A stretch of 64,000 bases of DNA from Desulfobacterales bacterium (GTDB lineage Bacteria; Desulfobacterota; Desulfobacteria; Desulfobacterales; JAFDDL01), in assembly GCA_034003325.1 (NCBI GenBank), contig JAVEYW010000018.1, forward strand, positions 1-64,000, written 5' to 3'. This document shows, piece by piece, positions 15,228 to 25,094 of the stretch. How positions within the stretch are numbered: the first letter of the stretch is position 1; every line of letters starts with the position of its first letter. The notes under the pieces are model-generated. The model was not told where the DNA came from, searched no databases, and saw nothing but the letters and a program-made list of their open reading frames with translations. A program made the translations under genes and the position numbers.

Positions 15228-18200
15228 ATGAAAGCGCTTCTGATAAAAATTCTGAAAGTATGCCTCATTATCAGTGTGGCGATGCTGGGGCTGGCCCTGG
15301 TTTTCGGTGGCGTGCTGGTGCTCGGTTGGCCCTGGTGGGTAGGGTTTTTCGTTCTTATCGGATTGGCGGGGCTTGCGGCCGGCATCCTGTTTATTAAAAA
15401 ATTATTTCAACGCAAGCGGGAACAGCATTTTGTTCAGCAGGTGATTCACCAGGAGGCCGCCTATGTGGCCACCCTGGGAGACAAGGACAAGGAGCGCTCC
15501 CGGGAACTTCAGGACCGCTGGAAAGAGGCCATGGATGCGCTGCGAAACTCCCACTTGAAGAAAATGGGAAATCCGCTCTATGTCCTGCCCTGGTATATGA
15601 TCATCGGTGAAAGCGGCTCCGGCAAGACAACGTCCATTAAAAGCGCCCGGCTTTCCTCGCCCTTCGCGGAGGTCCGGAAAACCTCCGGCATTTCCGGTAC
15701 CCGCAACTGCGACTGGTGGTTTTTCGAACAGGCCATTATTATCGACACGGCGGGCCGGTATGCCATCCCGGTAGATGAGGGCCGCGACAAGGATGAATGG
15801 CAAAGATTCCTCTCCCAATTGGTCAAATTCCGTAAACGGGAACCCTTGAACGGTTTAATTATCACCGTTGCTGCGGATAAGCTACTGTCCGCGGATTCCG
15901 AAGCCCTGCTGGCCGACGGTCGCAGCCTTCGGCAACGGATGGATGAACTGATGCGTGTGCTGGGCGCTAAGTTTCCGGTTTACGTCCTGATCACCAAATG
16001 CGATTTAATTCAGGGCATGACCCAGTATTGCGACCGATTACCCGAAAAAGCACTCGATCGGGCCATGGGGTTTTTAAATCATGACCTTACATCGGACATC
16101 ACCACCTTTAACGAGCGAGCCATGCATACCATTGTGGAGCGGCTCAAGGATATTCGGCTTCAGCTCCTTCACCAGCCGGCCGCCGGCAAGGCGGACCCGG
16201 CGCTGTTGCTCTTCCCGGAAGAGTTTGAACGCTTAAAATCCAGTTTGTTCGCATTCACCCATGGCGCCTTTCAGGAAAACCCCTATCAGGAAACACCGAT
16301 TTTAAGGGGGATCTTTTTCAGCAGCGGCCGCCAGGAGGGAAGTCCCTATTCTCATTTTCTGAAAGCCCTCGGCCTGATCGAGGATCGAGACGTGCTGCCG
16401 GGTACAAGCAAGGGAATGTTTCTCTTTGATTTTTTCTCCAGAATTCTCCCCAGTGACCGCCGTATCTTCGCCCCCACCCTGCACGCCATTCAATGGAACC
16501 GGTTGACCCGAAACCTGGGGCTGACGGCCTGGGTGGCCATTGTCATCGCATTGTGCGGTCTGCTTAGCTTTTCCTTTGTTAAAAATATGCGAATTCTGAA
16601 GGAATTTTCTTATGAATTTGCTGAACCACCGGTTCTGCGAGGGGAATTGGTATCGGATGTCATCCTCATGGACCGCTTCAGGGAAACCCTTCTTAAAATG
16701 GAAGAAAGAAACCGCGATTGGTGGCTTCCCCGATTCTACCTAAATGAAAGCCAGGAGGTGGAAACCCGAATCAAGACGGCTTATTGCAAGCAATTCGAGG
16801 AAGGACTGATCGGCGCCTATGACAAGCGGATGGCCGAGCGAATCGCCGGTTTTTCCGTCACAACCCCGTGCCGGACCTTGGGCCAACACCTGGCGCACAT
16901 GATTCGCCGCATTAATCTGCTGCAGGCGCGGCTCGCCGGCGCGGACCTGGCAGCCCTTCAGGAAAGGCCGCAGCCGGGATTTGAAACCTTTGCGGCCGAA
17001 GAAAACCTTCCCCTGATGCCCGAATTGCAGGACCGCTTGGCGCATCTTTACCAATACGATCTCATCTGGCAGCCGGACCGCAACCGGATCAATCAGGAAA
17101 GTATCACCCTGCAAGCCTGGATGAAGCAAATTCTATCGACGAGGCAAAATGATCTGTCCTGCCTCGTCGATATGGTCAATGCGGATCCAAGCCTCAAGGG
17201 CCTTACGCTTGCGGACTTTTGGGGCGGCGATCCCGATCCGGCGGACAGCATTGCGATTGCGCCGGCCTATACCCTGAAGGGCAAAGAAGCCATCGATATA
17301 TTCCTTCAGGAGATCGAAGCGGCCTCACCCGATCCCCTGGTCATTGCCGGCGCAAAACAGGCTTTTCAGCGCGATTATAAAAAAGCCTATCTGGATGCAT
17401 GGGAAGCTTTCGGCACCCAACTGCCCGAGGGGGTTAACCGGCTTTCCGGAATACCGGATTGGCATCAGATTATTGATCGCATCGGCACGGGTCAGGGACC
17501 TTTTTTCTCCTTTCTGGCGCGGATGAAGGACGAAATAGCGCCTTTCTCACAGGACACGGACCGCGCGTGGGTGGGCCTGGTTAATGATTTCGATAGGGCA
17601 AAACAAACCGCTGCCGGGCAAGATATGTTGCCGAAAACGGGGCTGCTATCCAAAGCAGCGGAAAAAGGAAAAAGCCTTCTTTCAAAGGTCGAAAAGGCGG
17701 CGGACGACACGCAAGCCTCGGCTTTGATTGAATCCAGGCTCACGGCAGCTTCCGCGCTCAGGGACTACCAAAAAGCCCTGGTCGAAATCGTAAAGGCCAT
17801 CGCCACTCGAAAAGGGGCTTATGAGATAGCCGCGAAAACCTTTGATGAGGAAGCCGCTTCTCCGCCATCGCCCTTTATCCTGACGCAAACCTCGATTCGC
17901 ACCATGGAGGCAACCCTTCAAAACAGCGCCGGCCAATCGGCCATGTTTTGGGCGCTTGTATCCGGCCCTCACCGGTTTCTCTGGGACTTTGTCCTCCGGG
18001 AGACCGCCTGTTACATCGACAAGCTGTGGGAAGAAAAAGTACTGGTTGAAGTCCAGGGCATCAGCGACTCGGAAAGAATCACGGCTGTCGCATTGGGAGA
18101 AAAGGGGCCGGCCATGGACTTTGTGAAGGGCCCGATTGCCCCCTTTATTGACCGCAGCCTGAACAAGGGGTTTTATGCCAAAAATGTCCTGGGGCGGGAG

Positions 18201-18809
18201 ATTCAATTTAAAACTGATTTTTTAAGGTATCTTACGCAAGGTACCCGGAAGGTCAGAGCAGCCCAGGCGCGTGCCGCCCGATCGGGAGCAGACGAGGACG
18301 TCGTTGCGACACCGCTTGTGTTCAACGGCGGCGTCACGATAAAAGCGCTGCCCACGGATGTTAATCCGGACGCTCACACCCGGCCTCAGGCCACTACCCT
18401 GACAGTTAGGTGCGGCAATGAGACCGCCCAGCTCATTAACCTGAACTATCCGGTTCGCAAGGTGTTCGATTGGTCTTCCGAGACCTGTGACGAGGTGGTC
18501 TTCACCGTTGAAATCGGCTCGATCGTGCTGACGAAAAGATACAAAGGGAATATGGGGTTTCCATTGTTTCTGAAGGATTTCGGCAACGGCACCCGGCGAT
18601 TGTATCCCGGGGATTTTCCGCAGAACAAAAGCGCGTTACAACAGGCTAATATTAAGTATATACAGGTCAATTACCAATTTGAAAGGCATTCTCGCGTCCT
18701 TTCGTTTTATCAAAAATATCTGGCCGCGAAATCATCTGTGAAAAAAGTGTCCAGGGAACCGAGCACGCCGAAGGTGCCGAGAAATGCCGCTATATGCTGG
18801 GATTATTGA
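15228..18809 (+). CDS. tssM: T6SS membrane protein TssM (IcmF family)
   Basis: 1193 aa, ATG directly after the tssL stop. Two N-terminal membrane segments (about 5-58) are followed by a cytoplasmic NTPase-like domain with intact Walker A GESGSGKTTS (about 126-135) and a DTAGRY motif (about 170). A third membrane segment lies at about 431-450 (LTAWVAIVIALCGLLSFSFV), then a long periplasmic region with the IcmF-related and C-terminal VasK-like domains (RWPG-like end replaced by FPLFLKDF near 1105). Length is typical (1100-1300 aa). It forms the inner-membrane ring with TssL. The retained Walker A suggests nucleotide binding. It overlaps tagF by 16 bp. Confidence 0.96.
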   Translation: MKALLIKILKVCLIISVAMLGLALVFGGVLVLGWPWWVGFFVLIGLAGLAAGILFIKKLFQRKREQHFVQQVIHQEAAYVATLGDKDKERSRELQDRWKEAMDALRNSHLKKMGNPLYVLPWYMIIGESGSGKTTSIKSARLSSPFAEVRKTSGISGTRNCDWWFFEQAIIIDTAGRYAIPVDEGRDKDEWQRFLSQLVKFRKREPLNGLIITVAADKLLSADSEALLADGRSLRQRMDELMRVLGAKFPVYVLITKCDLIQGMTQYCDRLPEKALDRAMGFLNHDLTSDITTFNERAMHTIVERLKDIRLQLLHQPAAGKADPALLLFPEEFERLKSSLFAFTHGAFQENPYQETPILRGIFFSSGRQEGSPYSHFLKALGLIEDRDVLPGTSKGMFLFDFFSRILPSDRRIFAPTLHAIQWNRLTRNLGLTAWVAIVIALCGLLSFSFVKNMRILKEFSYEFAEPPVLRGELVSDVILMDRFRETLLKMEERNRDWWLPRFYLNESQEVETRIKTAYCKQFEEGLIGAYDKRMAERIAGFSVTTPCRTLGQHLAHMIRRINLLQARLAGADLAALQERPQPGFETFAAEENLPLMPELQDRLAHLYQYDLIWQPDRNRINQESITLQAWMKQILSTRQNDLSCLVDMVNADPSLKGLTLADFWGGDPDPADSIAIAPAYTLKGKEAIDIFLQEIEAASPDPLVIAGAKQAFQRDYKKAYLDAWEAFGTQLPEGVNRLSGIPDWHQIIDRIGTGQGPFFSFLARMKDEIAPFSQDTDRAWVGLVNDFDRAKQTAAGQDMLPKTGLLSKAAEKGKSLLSKVEKAADDTQASALIESRLTAASALRDYQKALVEIVKAIATRKGAYEIAAKTFDEEAASPPSPFILTQTSIRTMEATLQNSAGQSAMFWALVSGPHRFLWDFVLRETACYIDKLWEEKVLVEVQGISDSERITAVALGEKGPAMDFVKGPIAPFIDRSLNKGFYAKNVLGREIQFKTDFLRYLTQGTRKVRAAQARAARSGADEDVVATPLVFNGGVTIKALPTDVNPDAHTRPQATTLTVRCGNETAQLINLNYPVRKVFDWSSETCDEVVFTVEIGSIVLTKRYKGNMGFPLFLKDFGNGTRRLYPGDFPQNKSALQQANIKYIQVNYQFERHSRVLSFYQKYLAAKSSVKKVSREPSTPKVPRNAAICWDY

Positions 18810-19588
18810 AATCCGGGTCCACCTGGAAATGGGCTGCTTTCGGCAAACACCCCGTGGTCGGAGACTATTTTAACGCGGGAGCGAACGACCCGTTTTTTCA
18901 GGCCTTTTCCGGGTGGGTTGAAAACGGTTATCGCCAGATAAGCGCCGGGCGCAGGAATGCCAAGAATCTTTACTCCTGGCGCTTTTGGGCCAAGGGCATC
19001 CAGAAGGACTCACTGGTGTGCGGTGTGGGCCGGGACAGTTTCGATACGATTGGCCGCCCCTATCCTCTCTTTATCATCGGGACCGGGTTATTGGCGCAAT
19101 GGCAAAGAAACTGGGAATTATTGCCGTTTGCCTGCGAAACGATCTGGGGGCAGATGGAATATTTGATCACTAAGCGTTATCTGGACTTTTCTCAATTTGA
19201 GGATCAAGTTCGCCGGCTTCCGTCGTTGACCGCCGACTGGTCGGCGCTTTCTGCTGAAGAGCGGAATCGCCGTGAGAAAGGGTGTGGTGCGGAAACGCCC
19301 GCGCGGGAAGAGATGAACAAAAGCCTTCGTTCACAACTAGGCGCACCGGAATTTCTGATCCCTTTTGACGCTAACGCCTGCCGGGATGCCGTAACGGATG
19401 CCGGGATATGGAGTTCGCTGTTAAAGGATCAAGATAAAACCGCGCCAAATGCAACTTTTATCGGCGGGCTGATCGAGAAAAGTTACGTTGCGGTTTTCAA
19501 ACGGCCTTTGGCCGTACAGGATTTCATTCGGTTGTGGTCCGTGGAAAGCAACACTTCGGTGCCAAACGGAATTCAGCCGTCATTCTGA
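18794..19588 (+). CDS. tagF: T6SS-associated protein TagF
   Basis: 264 aa, ATG within the end of tssM (16-bp overlap). It opens with WKWAAFGKHPVVGDYFNAG, equivalent to the G..GK.P..GDF motif of TagF proteins, followed by SWRFWAKG and a GRPYPLFIIG segment (GR.FPL in the family). TagF is a cytoplasmic negative regulator of T6SS in Pseudomonas and Agrobacterium; in some systems it acts with the PppA phosphatase. No PppA-type gene is in the window. Its position between tssM and tagJ matches known clusters. Confidence 0.88.
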   Translation: MLGLLKSGSTWKWAAFGKHPVVGDYFNAGANDPFFQAFSGWVENGYRQISAGRRNAKNLYSWRFWAKGIQKDSLVCGVGRDSFDTIGRPYPLFIIGTGLLAQWQRNWELLPFACETIWGQMEYLITKRYLDFSQFEDQVRRLPSLTADWSALSAEERNRREKGCGAETPAREEMNKSLRSQLGAPEFLIPFDANACRDAVTDAGIWSSLLKDQDKTAPNATFIGGLIEKSYVAVFKRPLAVQDFIRLWSVESNTSVPNGIQPSF

Positions 19589-19635
19589 TCCGGCAAAAGC
19601 CGGATGCTTGGATGCTGGGAGGCTGGGCGGCTTGG
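19583..19635 (-). repeat. Dispersed hairpin repeat, partial copy D
   Basis: On the minus strand this reads (CCCAGC)-type units and then AGCATCCGGCTTTTGCCGG, matching the 3' half of copies A and B, including the terminal CCGGC hairpin. It covers the tagF stop region and part of the leader before tagJ. A longer open frame starting at 19604 runs through it and should not be used as the tagJ start. Confidence 0.7.
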
Positions 19636-19687
19636 CGGCCAACGACCTTCTCCAGTTCTGATAGAGAGTCTAAAAAGGGGGATTGTT

Positions 19688-20512
19688 ATGACTACCGCCG
19701 AACTCATTAAATCCGGCAATCTCGCTGAAGCTCGGAAAAACCTGGTGGAAGAGGTTAAAGCGGCGCCCGCGGATTTGGGGAAACGCACCACCTTCATTCA
19801 GGTCCTTTGCTTTTGTGGTGAGTGGGACAAGGCGGAACGTCAGCTGGATGCCATATCCGTGCAGGATCCACAACGGGAAATCAGCGTACAAACCTATAAG
19901 AATCTGATTCGGGCGGAAAAAGAGCGACAAAATGTCTTGGCTATGAAAAGCAAACCCGCTTTTCTTCCCAAGACGCCCGGGTATTTCGGTGCGCATTGGG
20001 ACGTCCTGGCATGCCTATTAAAAGGAGACGCGGAGAAAGCGGAAAACTTGTTTCAGGAAATCGAGTCGCAACGCCCCGGCCTTTCCGGAACCGTAAACGG
20101 AATCCCCTTCAAGGGAATTAGCGATACGGACAGTTTTCTTTCTTTTTTTCTCGAAACCATTGTACACGATCGATACATCTGGATACCGTTCGAATCGATA
20201 CGGGAGTTGACGGTAACCCCGCCCAAAACCCTTTTTGATCTTCTTTGGGTGCCGGGGCGCATCACCACCTGGGATGGATTGACCTTGAACTGTTTTTTAC
20301 CCGTCGTTTACGGAGAATCATGGGCTCATGCCGACGATACTATCCGAATGGGCCGCATCACCACCTGGACCCAAATGGGCGGCCCCTTTTTAAAAGCTGT
20401 GGGACAGCACCTATATGACATCGGCGGCAACGACATGGCGATTCTGGAGATTCAGGAAATGGTGTTTAATCCACCGACGGACCGCACTGAAGGGAGGATG
20501 AGCGACATATGA
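19688..20512 (+). CDS. tagJ: T6SS accessory protein TagJ (ImpE/SciE family)
   Basis: 274 aa. ATG 19688 is chosen because AAAAGGGGG precedes it by about 7 nt, whereas the longer frame to 19604 translates a dispersed repeat. The N-terminal half is TPR-like (ELIKSGNLAEARKNLVEEVK, then DLGKRTTFIQVLCFCGEWDKA), and the C-terminal half has RELTVTPPKTLFDLLW and NCFLPVVYGES, as in ImpE. In Pseudomonas TagJ binds the N-terminus of the sheath protein TssB and the ClpV recycling step. It overlaps tssA by 4 bp. Confidence 0.92.
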   Translation: MTTAELIKSGNLAEARKNLVEEVKAAPADLGKRTTFIQVLCFCGEWDKAERQLDAISVQDPQREISVQTYKNLIRAEKERQNVLAMKSKPAFLPKTPGYFGAHWDVLACLLKGDAEKAENLFQEIESQRPGLSGTVNGIPFKGISDTDSFLSFFLETIVHDRYIWIPFESIRELTVTPPKTLFDLLWVPGRITTWDGLTLNCFLPVVYGESWAHADDTIRMGRITTWTQMGGPFLKAVGQHLYDIGGNDMAILEIQEMVFNPPTDRTEGRMSDI

Positions 20513-21867
20513 GCATCGACATCAACGCCATACTCACTCCGATTCCCGGTGAGACCCCGGCTGGGGAAAATCTTCGGTATACGGATGTTTACAGCGACAT
20601 CAAGGAAGCCAGAAGATCCGATGACCTGCTGGACAAGGGTGAATGGCAGCATGAGGTAAAAACCTCGGACTGGGCGAAAGTCGAAAGGTTAGCCGCTTCC
20701 GCCCTTACCGAAAAGACAAAAGATCTGCAAATCGCCATCTGGTTGACCGAGGCGCTGATTAAAAATGACGGGTTTTCGGGTCTAACGGCCGGTCTGGAGG
20801 TCATTAACGCTCTTCTGACACATTTCTGGGAGCATCTTTACCCTGAAATGGATGAAGGAGACCTCGATTTTCGGGCCGCACCGATCGAATTTTTAAATGA
20901 AAAACTATGCATTGCACTGAAAGAAATTGCGGTCACGGACCCTCGCAACACCCCCGGTTATTCCTGGCTCAAATGGCAGGAATCCCGCCAGGTGGGATCC
21001 GAGGAAAGCCTGCGAAACCAGTGGGGCGATATCGATGAATCCCGCAAACAGGCTAGGGATCAGAAAATTGCCGAGGGAAAAATCACCATCGAAGATTTTG
21101 ACGGCGCTGTCGCACGATCTTCGGCGGCCTTTTACATCAGCCTTCTGACGTCCATTGATAAGAGCCGTAACGCATTTAAAACCTTTGACCGGTTGCTGGA
21201 TGAAACCTTCGGAAACGAAGCGCCCCGATTGGCTGAATTCAGATCCGCCCTGGACGATTGTTATGAGTTGGTCGCCAAACTCCATAAAGAAAAGGTACCC
21301 TATGAACCGGTGCCCGACCGGCCACCCGAGTCGGCCGAAACACTGTCAACAGTGGAAGAACCAACCCCGGAACCTCCTGCCGCCGCCGATATAGCAGTAA
21401 CGGAACGGAGAAATACCGATCCATTGCCGATCAGCACCGATAACATCGCTTCCATTTCTCATCTGAATCCGATATCCGACCTGCCGGCGGAAGTCTTGTG
21501 GAATGAGGCGCTTCAAATTCTGACAAACGCCGGCATCAAAACCGCCCTCACGCAATTGATGAGCGCGGCTTGCAGCGCCCCTTCGATTCGGGAAAAAAAC
21601 AGATACCGGCTCATCATCGCCAAACTCTGCCTTCGCGCAAACCGACTGGACCTGGCTCGCCCGATCGCAGAAGAACTTTACACCTTGATAGAAGCGCTGA
21701 ATCTGGAAAAATGGGAGTCGCCCGTCTGGATCGGCGAAGTGATCGACACCCTTTATCAATGTTTAACAAAGGCGGAGGATGCCTCGGATAATGTCCAGAG
21801 AGCCGGGGAACTTCTGGAAAGGCTTTGCCGAACCGATGTGACCAAGGCCATGAGTTATAACGTGTAA
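20509..21867 (+). CDS. tssA: T6SS protein TssA (ImpA family)
   Basis: 452 aa. ATG overlaps the tagJ stop (ATGA-type, 4 bp), which suggests coupled translation. The N-terminal ImpA domain is visible: PIPGETPAGENLRY at about 10-23, then WLTEALIKNDGFSGLTAGLE and HFWEHLYPEMDEGD. A proline-rich linker (about 260-330) leads to a C-terminal helical domain (VLWNEALQILTNAGIKTALT and onward). TssA starts sheath/tube polymerisation at the baseplate and stays at the distal end or the baseplate depending on class. The C-terminal class was not determined. Confidence 0.93.
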   Translation: MSIDINAILTPIPGETPAGENLRYTDVYSDIKEARRSDDLLDKGEWQHEVKTSDWAKVERLAASALTEKTKDLQIAIWLTEALIKNDGFSGLTAGLEVINALLTHFWEHLYPEMDEGDLDFRAAPIEFLNEKLCIALKEIAVTDPRNTPGYSWLKWQESRQVGSEESLRNQWGDIDESRKQARDQKIAEGKITIEDFDGAVARSSAAFYISLLTSIDKSRNAFKTFDRLLDETFGNEAPRLAEFRSALDDCYELVAKLHKEKVPYEPVPDRPPESAETLSTVEEPTPEPPAAADIAVTERRNTDPLPISTDNIASISHLNPISDLPAEVLWNEALQILTNAGIKTALTQLMSAACSAPSIREKNRYRLIIAKLCLRANRLDLARPIAEELYTLIEALNLEKWESPVWIGEVIDTLYQCLTKAEDASDNVQRAGELLERLCRTDVTKAMSYNV

Positions 21868-21954
21868 ATCGGCGAAAGCATAACGTCAGCGTTTATCCTT
21901 CGAAAGAATTCTTAATAGGATTTCAAACAAACCGGCTAAAAGGAGGAACATACC

Positions 21955-22482
21955 ATGGCTAGAGAAAGTACGCAGCACAAACTTGACAGGGTGCGATCTC
22001 CCAGGGTTCACATCACCTATGATGTGGAAATCGGGGACGCCATCGAGATGAAGGAAATTCCCTTTGTTGTCGGTGTTATCGGTGATTATTCCGGCAAACC
22101 GGAAGAACCGCTGCCCAAATTGATGGATCGAAAATTCGTTGAAATCGACCGGGATAATTTTGACAATGTTCTGTCGGGTATGAAACCGCGCCTTACCTTT
22201 CAGGTTGACAATAAAATCACCGACGACAACACACAGATGGGTGTTGAACTGAATTTCAGATCGTTGGAGGATTTTCATCCCGAGCGGGTGGCCGAACAAA
22301 TCGAGCCGTTGCGAAAACTGGTGGAAGCCCGAAGCCGGCTTTCGGATCTGGTCACCAAGCTTGACGGAAACGACAAGCTCGAAGCGCTTCTTCAGGAAGC
22401 TATCAGCAGCACCGACGGCATTGCGGCGCTCGGTAAAGCAGCCGGCGTGGATAAAACCAAAGACGGTAAAACCGACGAATAA
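21955..22482 (+). CDS. tssB: T6SS sheath small subunit TssB (VipA)
   Basis: 175 aa, ATG with AGGAGG about 9 nt upstream. Family core: VHITYDVEIGDAIEMKE, IPFVVGVIGDYSG, KFVEIDRDNFDNVL, then LNFRSLEDFHPERVAEQI. TssB pairs with TssC to build the contractile sheath. Length is normal (about 165-180 aa). A second TssB-like domain lies at the start of the fused protein at 30879. Confidence 0.97.
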   Translation: MARESTQHKLDRVRSPRVHITYDVEIGDAIEMKEIPFVVGVIGDYSGKPEEPLPKLMDRKFVEIDRDNFDNVLSGMKPRLTFQVDNKITDDNTQMGVELNFRSLEDFHPERVAEQIEPLRKLVEARSRLSDLVTKLDGNDKLEALLQEAISSTDGIAALGKAAGVDKTKDGKTDE

Positions 22483-22494
22483 AGGGGGGGACCC

Positions 22495-23991
22495 ATGACG
22501 GATAAAGAAACGCAAGCCCAATCGGGAGCCGCAGGGGCTACCGTGGTTGAAGAAGAAAAAAGCCTGCTGGATAAAATCATCGATGACGGCCGCATGGTCC
22601 GGGATGAAGGCAAACGGCAATGGGCAAAAAATCTTCTGGGAGAATTCGCGGCTCAGATTATGGAGGGCACCATGACGGTTTCAAAGGACACCGTCGCCAT
22701 GATCAATGCCAGAATCGCCCAGATCGATCACCTGCTTTCAAAGCAGCTCAATGAAGTCATGCATCATCCCGATTTCCAGAAACTCGAGGGGTCCTGGCGC
22801 GGACTGAACTATCTGGTCCAGCAAAGTGAAACCGGCGCGTCACTGAAAATTCGGGTGATGAACGTATCGAAAAAAGACCTGCTCAAGGACATGGAAAAAG
22901 CAAGCGAATTTGACCAGTCTGCGCTTTTCAAGAAAATCTACGAAGAGGAATTCGGCATGTTCGGCGGCGCCGCTTACGGCGCGCTGATCGGAGACTATGA
23001 ATTTCAAAATCATCCCCAGGACCTGACGCTGCTCGAGGAGATTTCCCATGTGGCGGCTGCAGCCCACGCACCCTTCATTTCCGCGGCCTCGCCCAAGATG
23101 TTCAATTTTGACAGCTTTACGGAGCTCGGCGGTCCCAGGGATTTAACCAAAATATTTCAAAGCACGGAATACGCCAAATGGAAATCCTTCCGGGATTCGG
23201 ATGACGCCAAATACGTGGGGCTTGCGATGCCGCATATTCTGATGCGGCTGCCCTACGGTCAGGCAAACGTACCCGTTGAAAAATTCAATTATGAGGAAGC
23301 CGTGGACGGCACCGACCATAGCAAGTACTTGTGGGGAAACGCCGCCTACGCGCTCGGTACGCGATTAACGAGCGCTTTTGCCAAATATCACTGGTGTGCG
23401 GCCATTCGCGGCGTTGAAGGCGGCGGGCTGGTCGAAGGGCTGCCGGTGCATACCTTCAGAACCGATGAGGGGGATGTCGCCCTTAAGTGTCCCACTGAAA
23501 TCGCGATTACGGACCGGCGTGAAAAAGAGCTTGCCGATAACGGGTTTATTCCCCTGGTTCATTGCAAGGGAACCGATTACGCGGCGTTTTTCAGCACGCA
23601 GACTGCCAATAAACCCCGAAAGTACGACACGGATTTTGCCAACGCCAATGCACGGCTTTCCTCGCAGCTTCAGTACATTCTGGCTGTTTCCAGATTTGCC
23701 CATTACCTGAAGGCCATGATGCGCGATAAAATCGGCAGCTTCATGAGCCGTCAAAACGCGGAGGATTTTCTGAACCGATGGATCGCCAATTATGTTCTCC
23801 TGGATGATAATGCGGGCCAGGATGCCAAGGCTAGCCACCCGCTGCGGGAAGCCAGAATCGATGTGTCGGAAATTCCCGGTAAGCCGGGCGCATACCGGGC
23901 CGTATCTTTTCTAAGACCGCATTATCAGTTGGATGAATTAACCGTATCCTTACGACTGGTGGCCGAATTGCCGCCGCCCGCAAAAGGGTAA
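22495..23991 (+). CDS. tssC: T6SS sheath large subunit TssC (VipB)
   Basis: 498 aa, ATG with GGGGGG about 6 nt upstream. Typical segments: HHPDFQKLEGSWRGLNYLV (about 83-101), IRVMNVSKKDLLKDMEKA, LIGDYEF, LMRLPYGQ near 250, YLWGNAAYALGTRL near 280, and the C-terminal part FLNRWIANYV with the final VSLRLVAELP strand needed for sheath interlocking. It is full length. It follows tssB by 12 bp. Confidence 0.97.
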   Translation: MTDKETQAQSGAAGATVVEEEKSLLDKIIDDGRMVRDEGKRQWAKNLLGEFAAQIMEGTMTVSKDTVAMINARIAQIDHLLSKQLNEVMHHPDFQKLEGSWRGLNYLVQQSETGASLKIRVMNVSKKDLLKDMEKASEFDQSALFKKIYEEEFGMFGGAAYGALIGDYEFQNHPQDLTLLEEISHVAAAAHAPFISAASPKMFNFDSFTELGGPRDLTKIFQSTEYAKWKSFRDSDDAKYVGLAMPHILMRLPYGQANVPVEKFNYEEAVDGTDHSKYLWGNAAYALGTRLTSAFAKYHWCAAIRGVEGGGLVEGLPVHTFRTDEGDVALKCPTEIAITDRREKELADNGFIPLVHCKGTDYAAFFSTQTANKPRKYDTDFANANARLSSQLQYILAVSRFAHYLKAMMRDKIGSFMSRQNAEDFLNRWIANYVLLDDNAGQDAKASHPLREARIDVSEIPGKPGAYRAVSFLRPHYQLDELTVSLRLVAELPPPAKG

Positions 23992-24039
23992 TCGCATGCA
24001 CCAATCATATAACCCGCAAATAAAAGGAGGATTTCACCC

Positions 24040-24534
24040 ATGGCATTTGACTGTTTTCTCAAAATAGATGGCATTCCCGGTGAGAGCACCGACGATAAGC
24101 ACAAAGACTGGATCGAGCTGCTCTCGTATAGCCACGGGGTCTCACAACCCGCGTCCGGCTCCATCAGCAGCGGCGGCGGCAGAAGCGCCGAGCGGTGCGA
24201 TCATGAGCCTTTTTCCGTCGTAAAAACCCTTGACAAGGCGTCGCCGAAACTGGCCCTGTTTTGCTCCGACGGTCGCCACATTAAAGATATCAAGGTGGAG
24301 TTGTGCCGGGCGGGCGGTGACAAGGTAAAGTACATGGAATATCTCATGTCGGATGTGATCGTCAGCAGCGTACGCCCAGGAGGCTCCTCTCAAGGCAGTG
24401 AACCGCTCCCGCTTGAAGAAGTTTCCTTTGCTTACAGCAAGATAGAATGGACCTATACGGGGACCGATAAGGCGGGAAAACCCATGGGCGACGTGAAAGC
24501 CTACTGGGATCTGAAAACCAACAAGGGAGGCTGA
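24040..24534 (+). CDS. hcp: T6SS tube protein Hcp
   Basis: 164 aa, ATG with AAAGGAGG upstream. It opens with MAFDCFLKIDGIPGESTDDK, the characteristic Hcp start, then WIELLSYSHGVSQP, a small-residue loop (SGSISSGGGRS), and the terminal KIEWTYTGTDKAGKPMG segment. Hcp forms hexameric rings stacked inside the TssBC sheath and is itself secreted. It is the only hcp in the window, placed between tssC and tssE. Confidence 0.97.
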   Translation: MAFDCFLKIDGIPGESTDDKHKDWIELLSYSHGVSQPASGSISSGGGRSAERCDHEPFSVVKTLDKASPKLALFCSDGRHIKDIKVELCRAGGDKVKYMEYLMSDVIVSSVRPGGSSQGSEPLPLEEVSFAYSKIEWTYTGTDKAGKPMGDVKAYWDLKTNKGG

Positions 24535-24540
24535 TCCTAA

Positions 24541-25026
24541 TTGGCCCGGTGGGAAAACGACCGTCATAACCTTCGCACCTCCATTCTGGACAGGCTCGTG
24601 GACGAGACGCCCGGCGTTTCGGGCGAGTCTGTTCAGGACCGGGTGCTAAGTGTGGCGCAAATCAGAGCGTCGGTTATGCAGGATCTTGAGCAGCTCCTCA
24701 ATTCCCGGCGTCGAATCCTGCAACCGGCAACAGGCTATCCGGAAGTGATTAATTCGCTGTATGCTTACGGCGTTGCCGACTTTACGGCCTCAAATCCGAA
24801 AAGCATCGCGGTTCAGCAGCAATTAAGGCGGGATATCGAAAAGACCATCGCCAGGTTTGAGCCGCGCCTGAAAAATGTTCGGGTCCATCTTGAAACCGCG
24901 GGTCAGAGCCATCGCCAGCTTCGGTTTCGAATCACCGCCATGCTGGTGGTCGAACCGATCAGTGAGCCGATATCCTTTGACACGTTTTTTGATATGAACC
25001 GGAGCGAGTGCATTATCTCAAAATAA
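24541..25026 (+). CDS. tssE: T6SS baseplate protein TssE (gp25-like)
   Basis: 161 aa, TTG start at 24541 with GGGAGG about 9 nt upstream. Conserved parts: the N-terminal LRTSILDRLVDE and the gp25/lysozyme-like core with INSLYAYGVADFT (a YG..D core) and IEKTIARFEPRLKNVRVHLE, where the E-P-R-L triad is visible. TssE is the wedge protein that starts the sheath at the baseplate; it has no lysozyme activity. Length is normal. Confidence 0.93.
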   Translation: MARWENDRHNLRTSILDRLVDETPGVSGESVQDRVLSVAQIRASVMQDLEQLLNSRRRILQPATGYPEVINSLYAYGVADFTASNPKSIAVQQQLRRDIEKTIARFEPRLKNVRVHLETAGQSHRQLRFRITAMLVVEPISEPISFDTFFDMNRSECIISK

Positions 25027-25094
25027 GTTGTTCGAAGCATACCGGCCCAATTCTTAAATCATAACGAGTGAAGCGCAGCGCAAAATGATATGAC

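Noticed and set aside
19604-19687. Longer start for tagJ
   Set aside because: It translates a repeat-derived sequence, while ATG 19688 has a good ribosome site and matches the family start.
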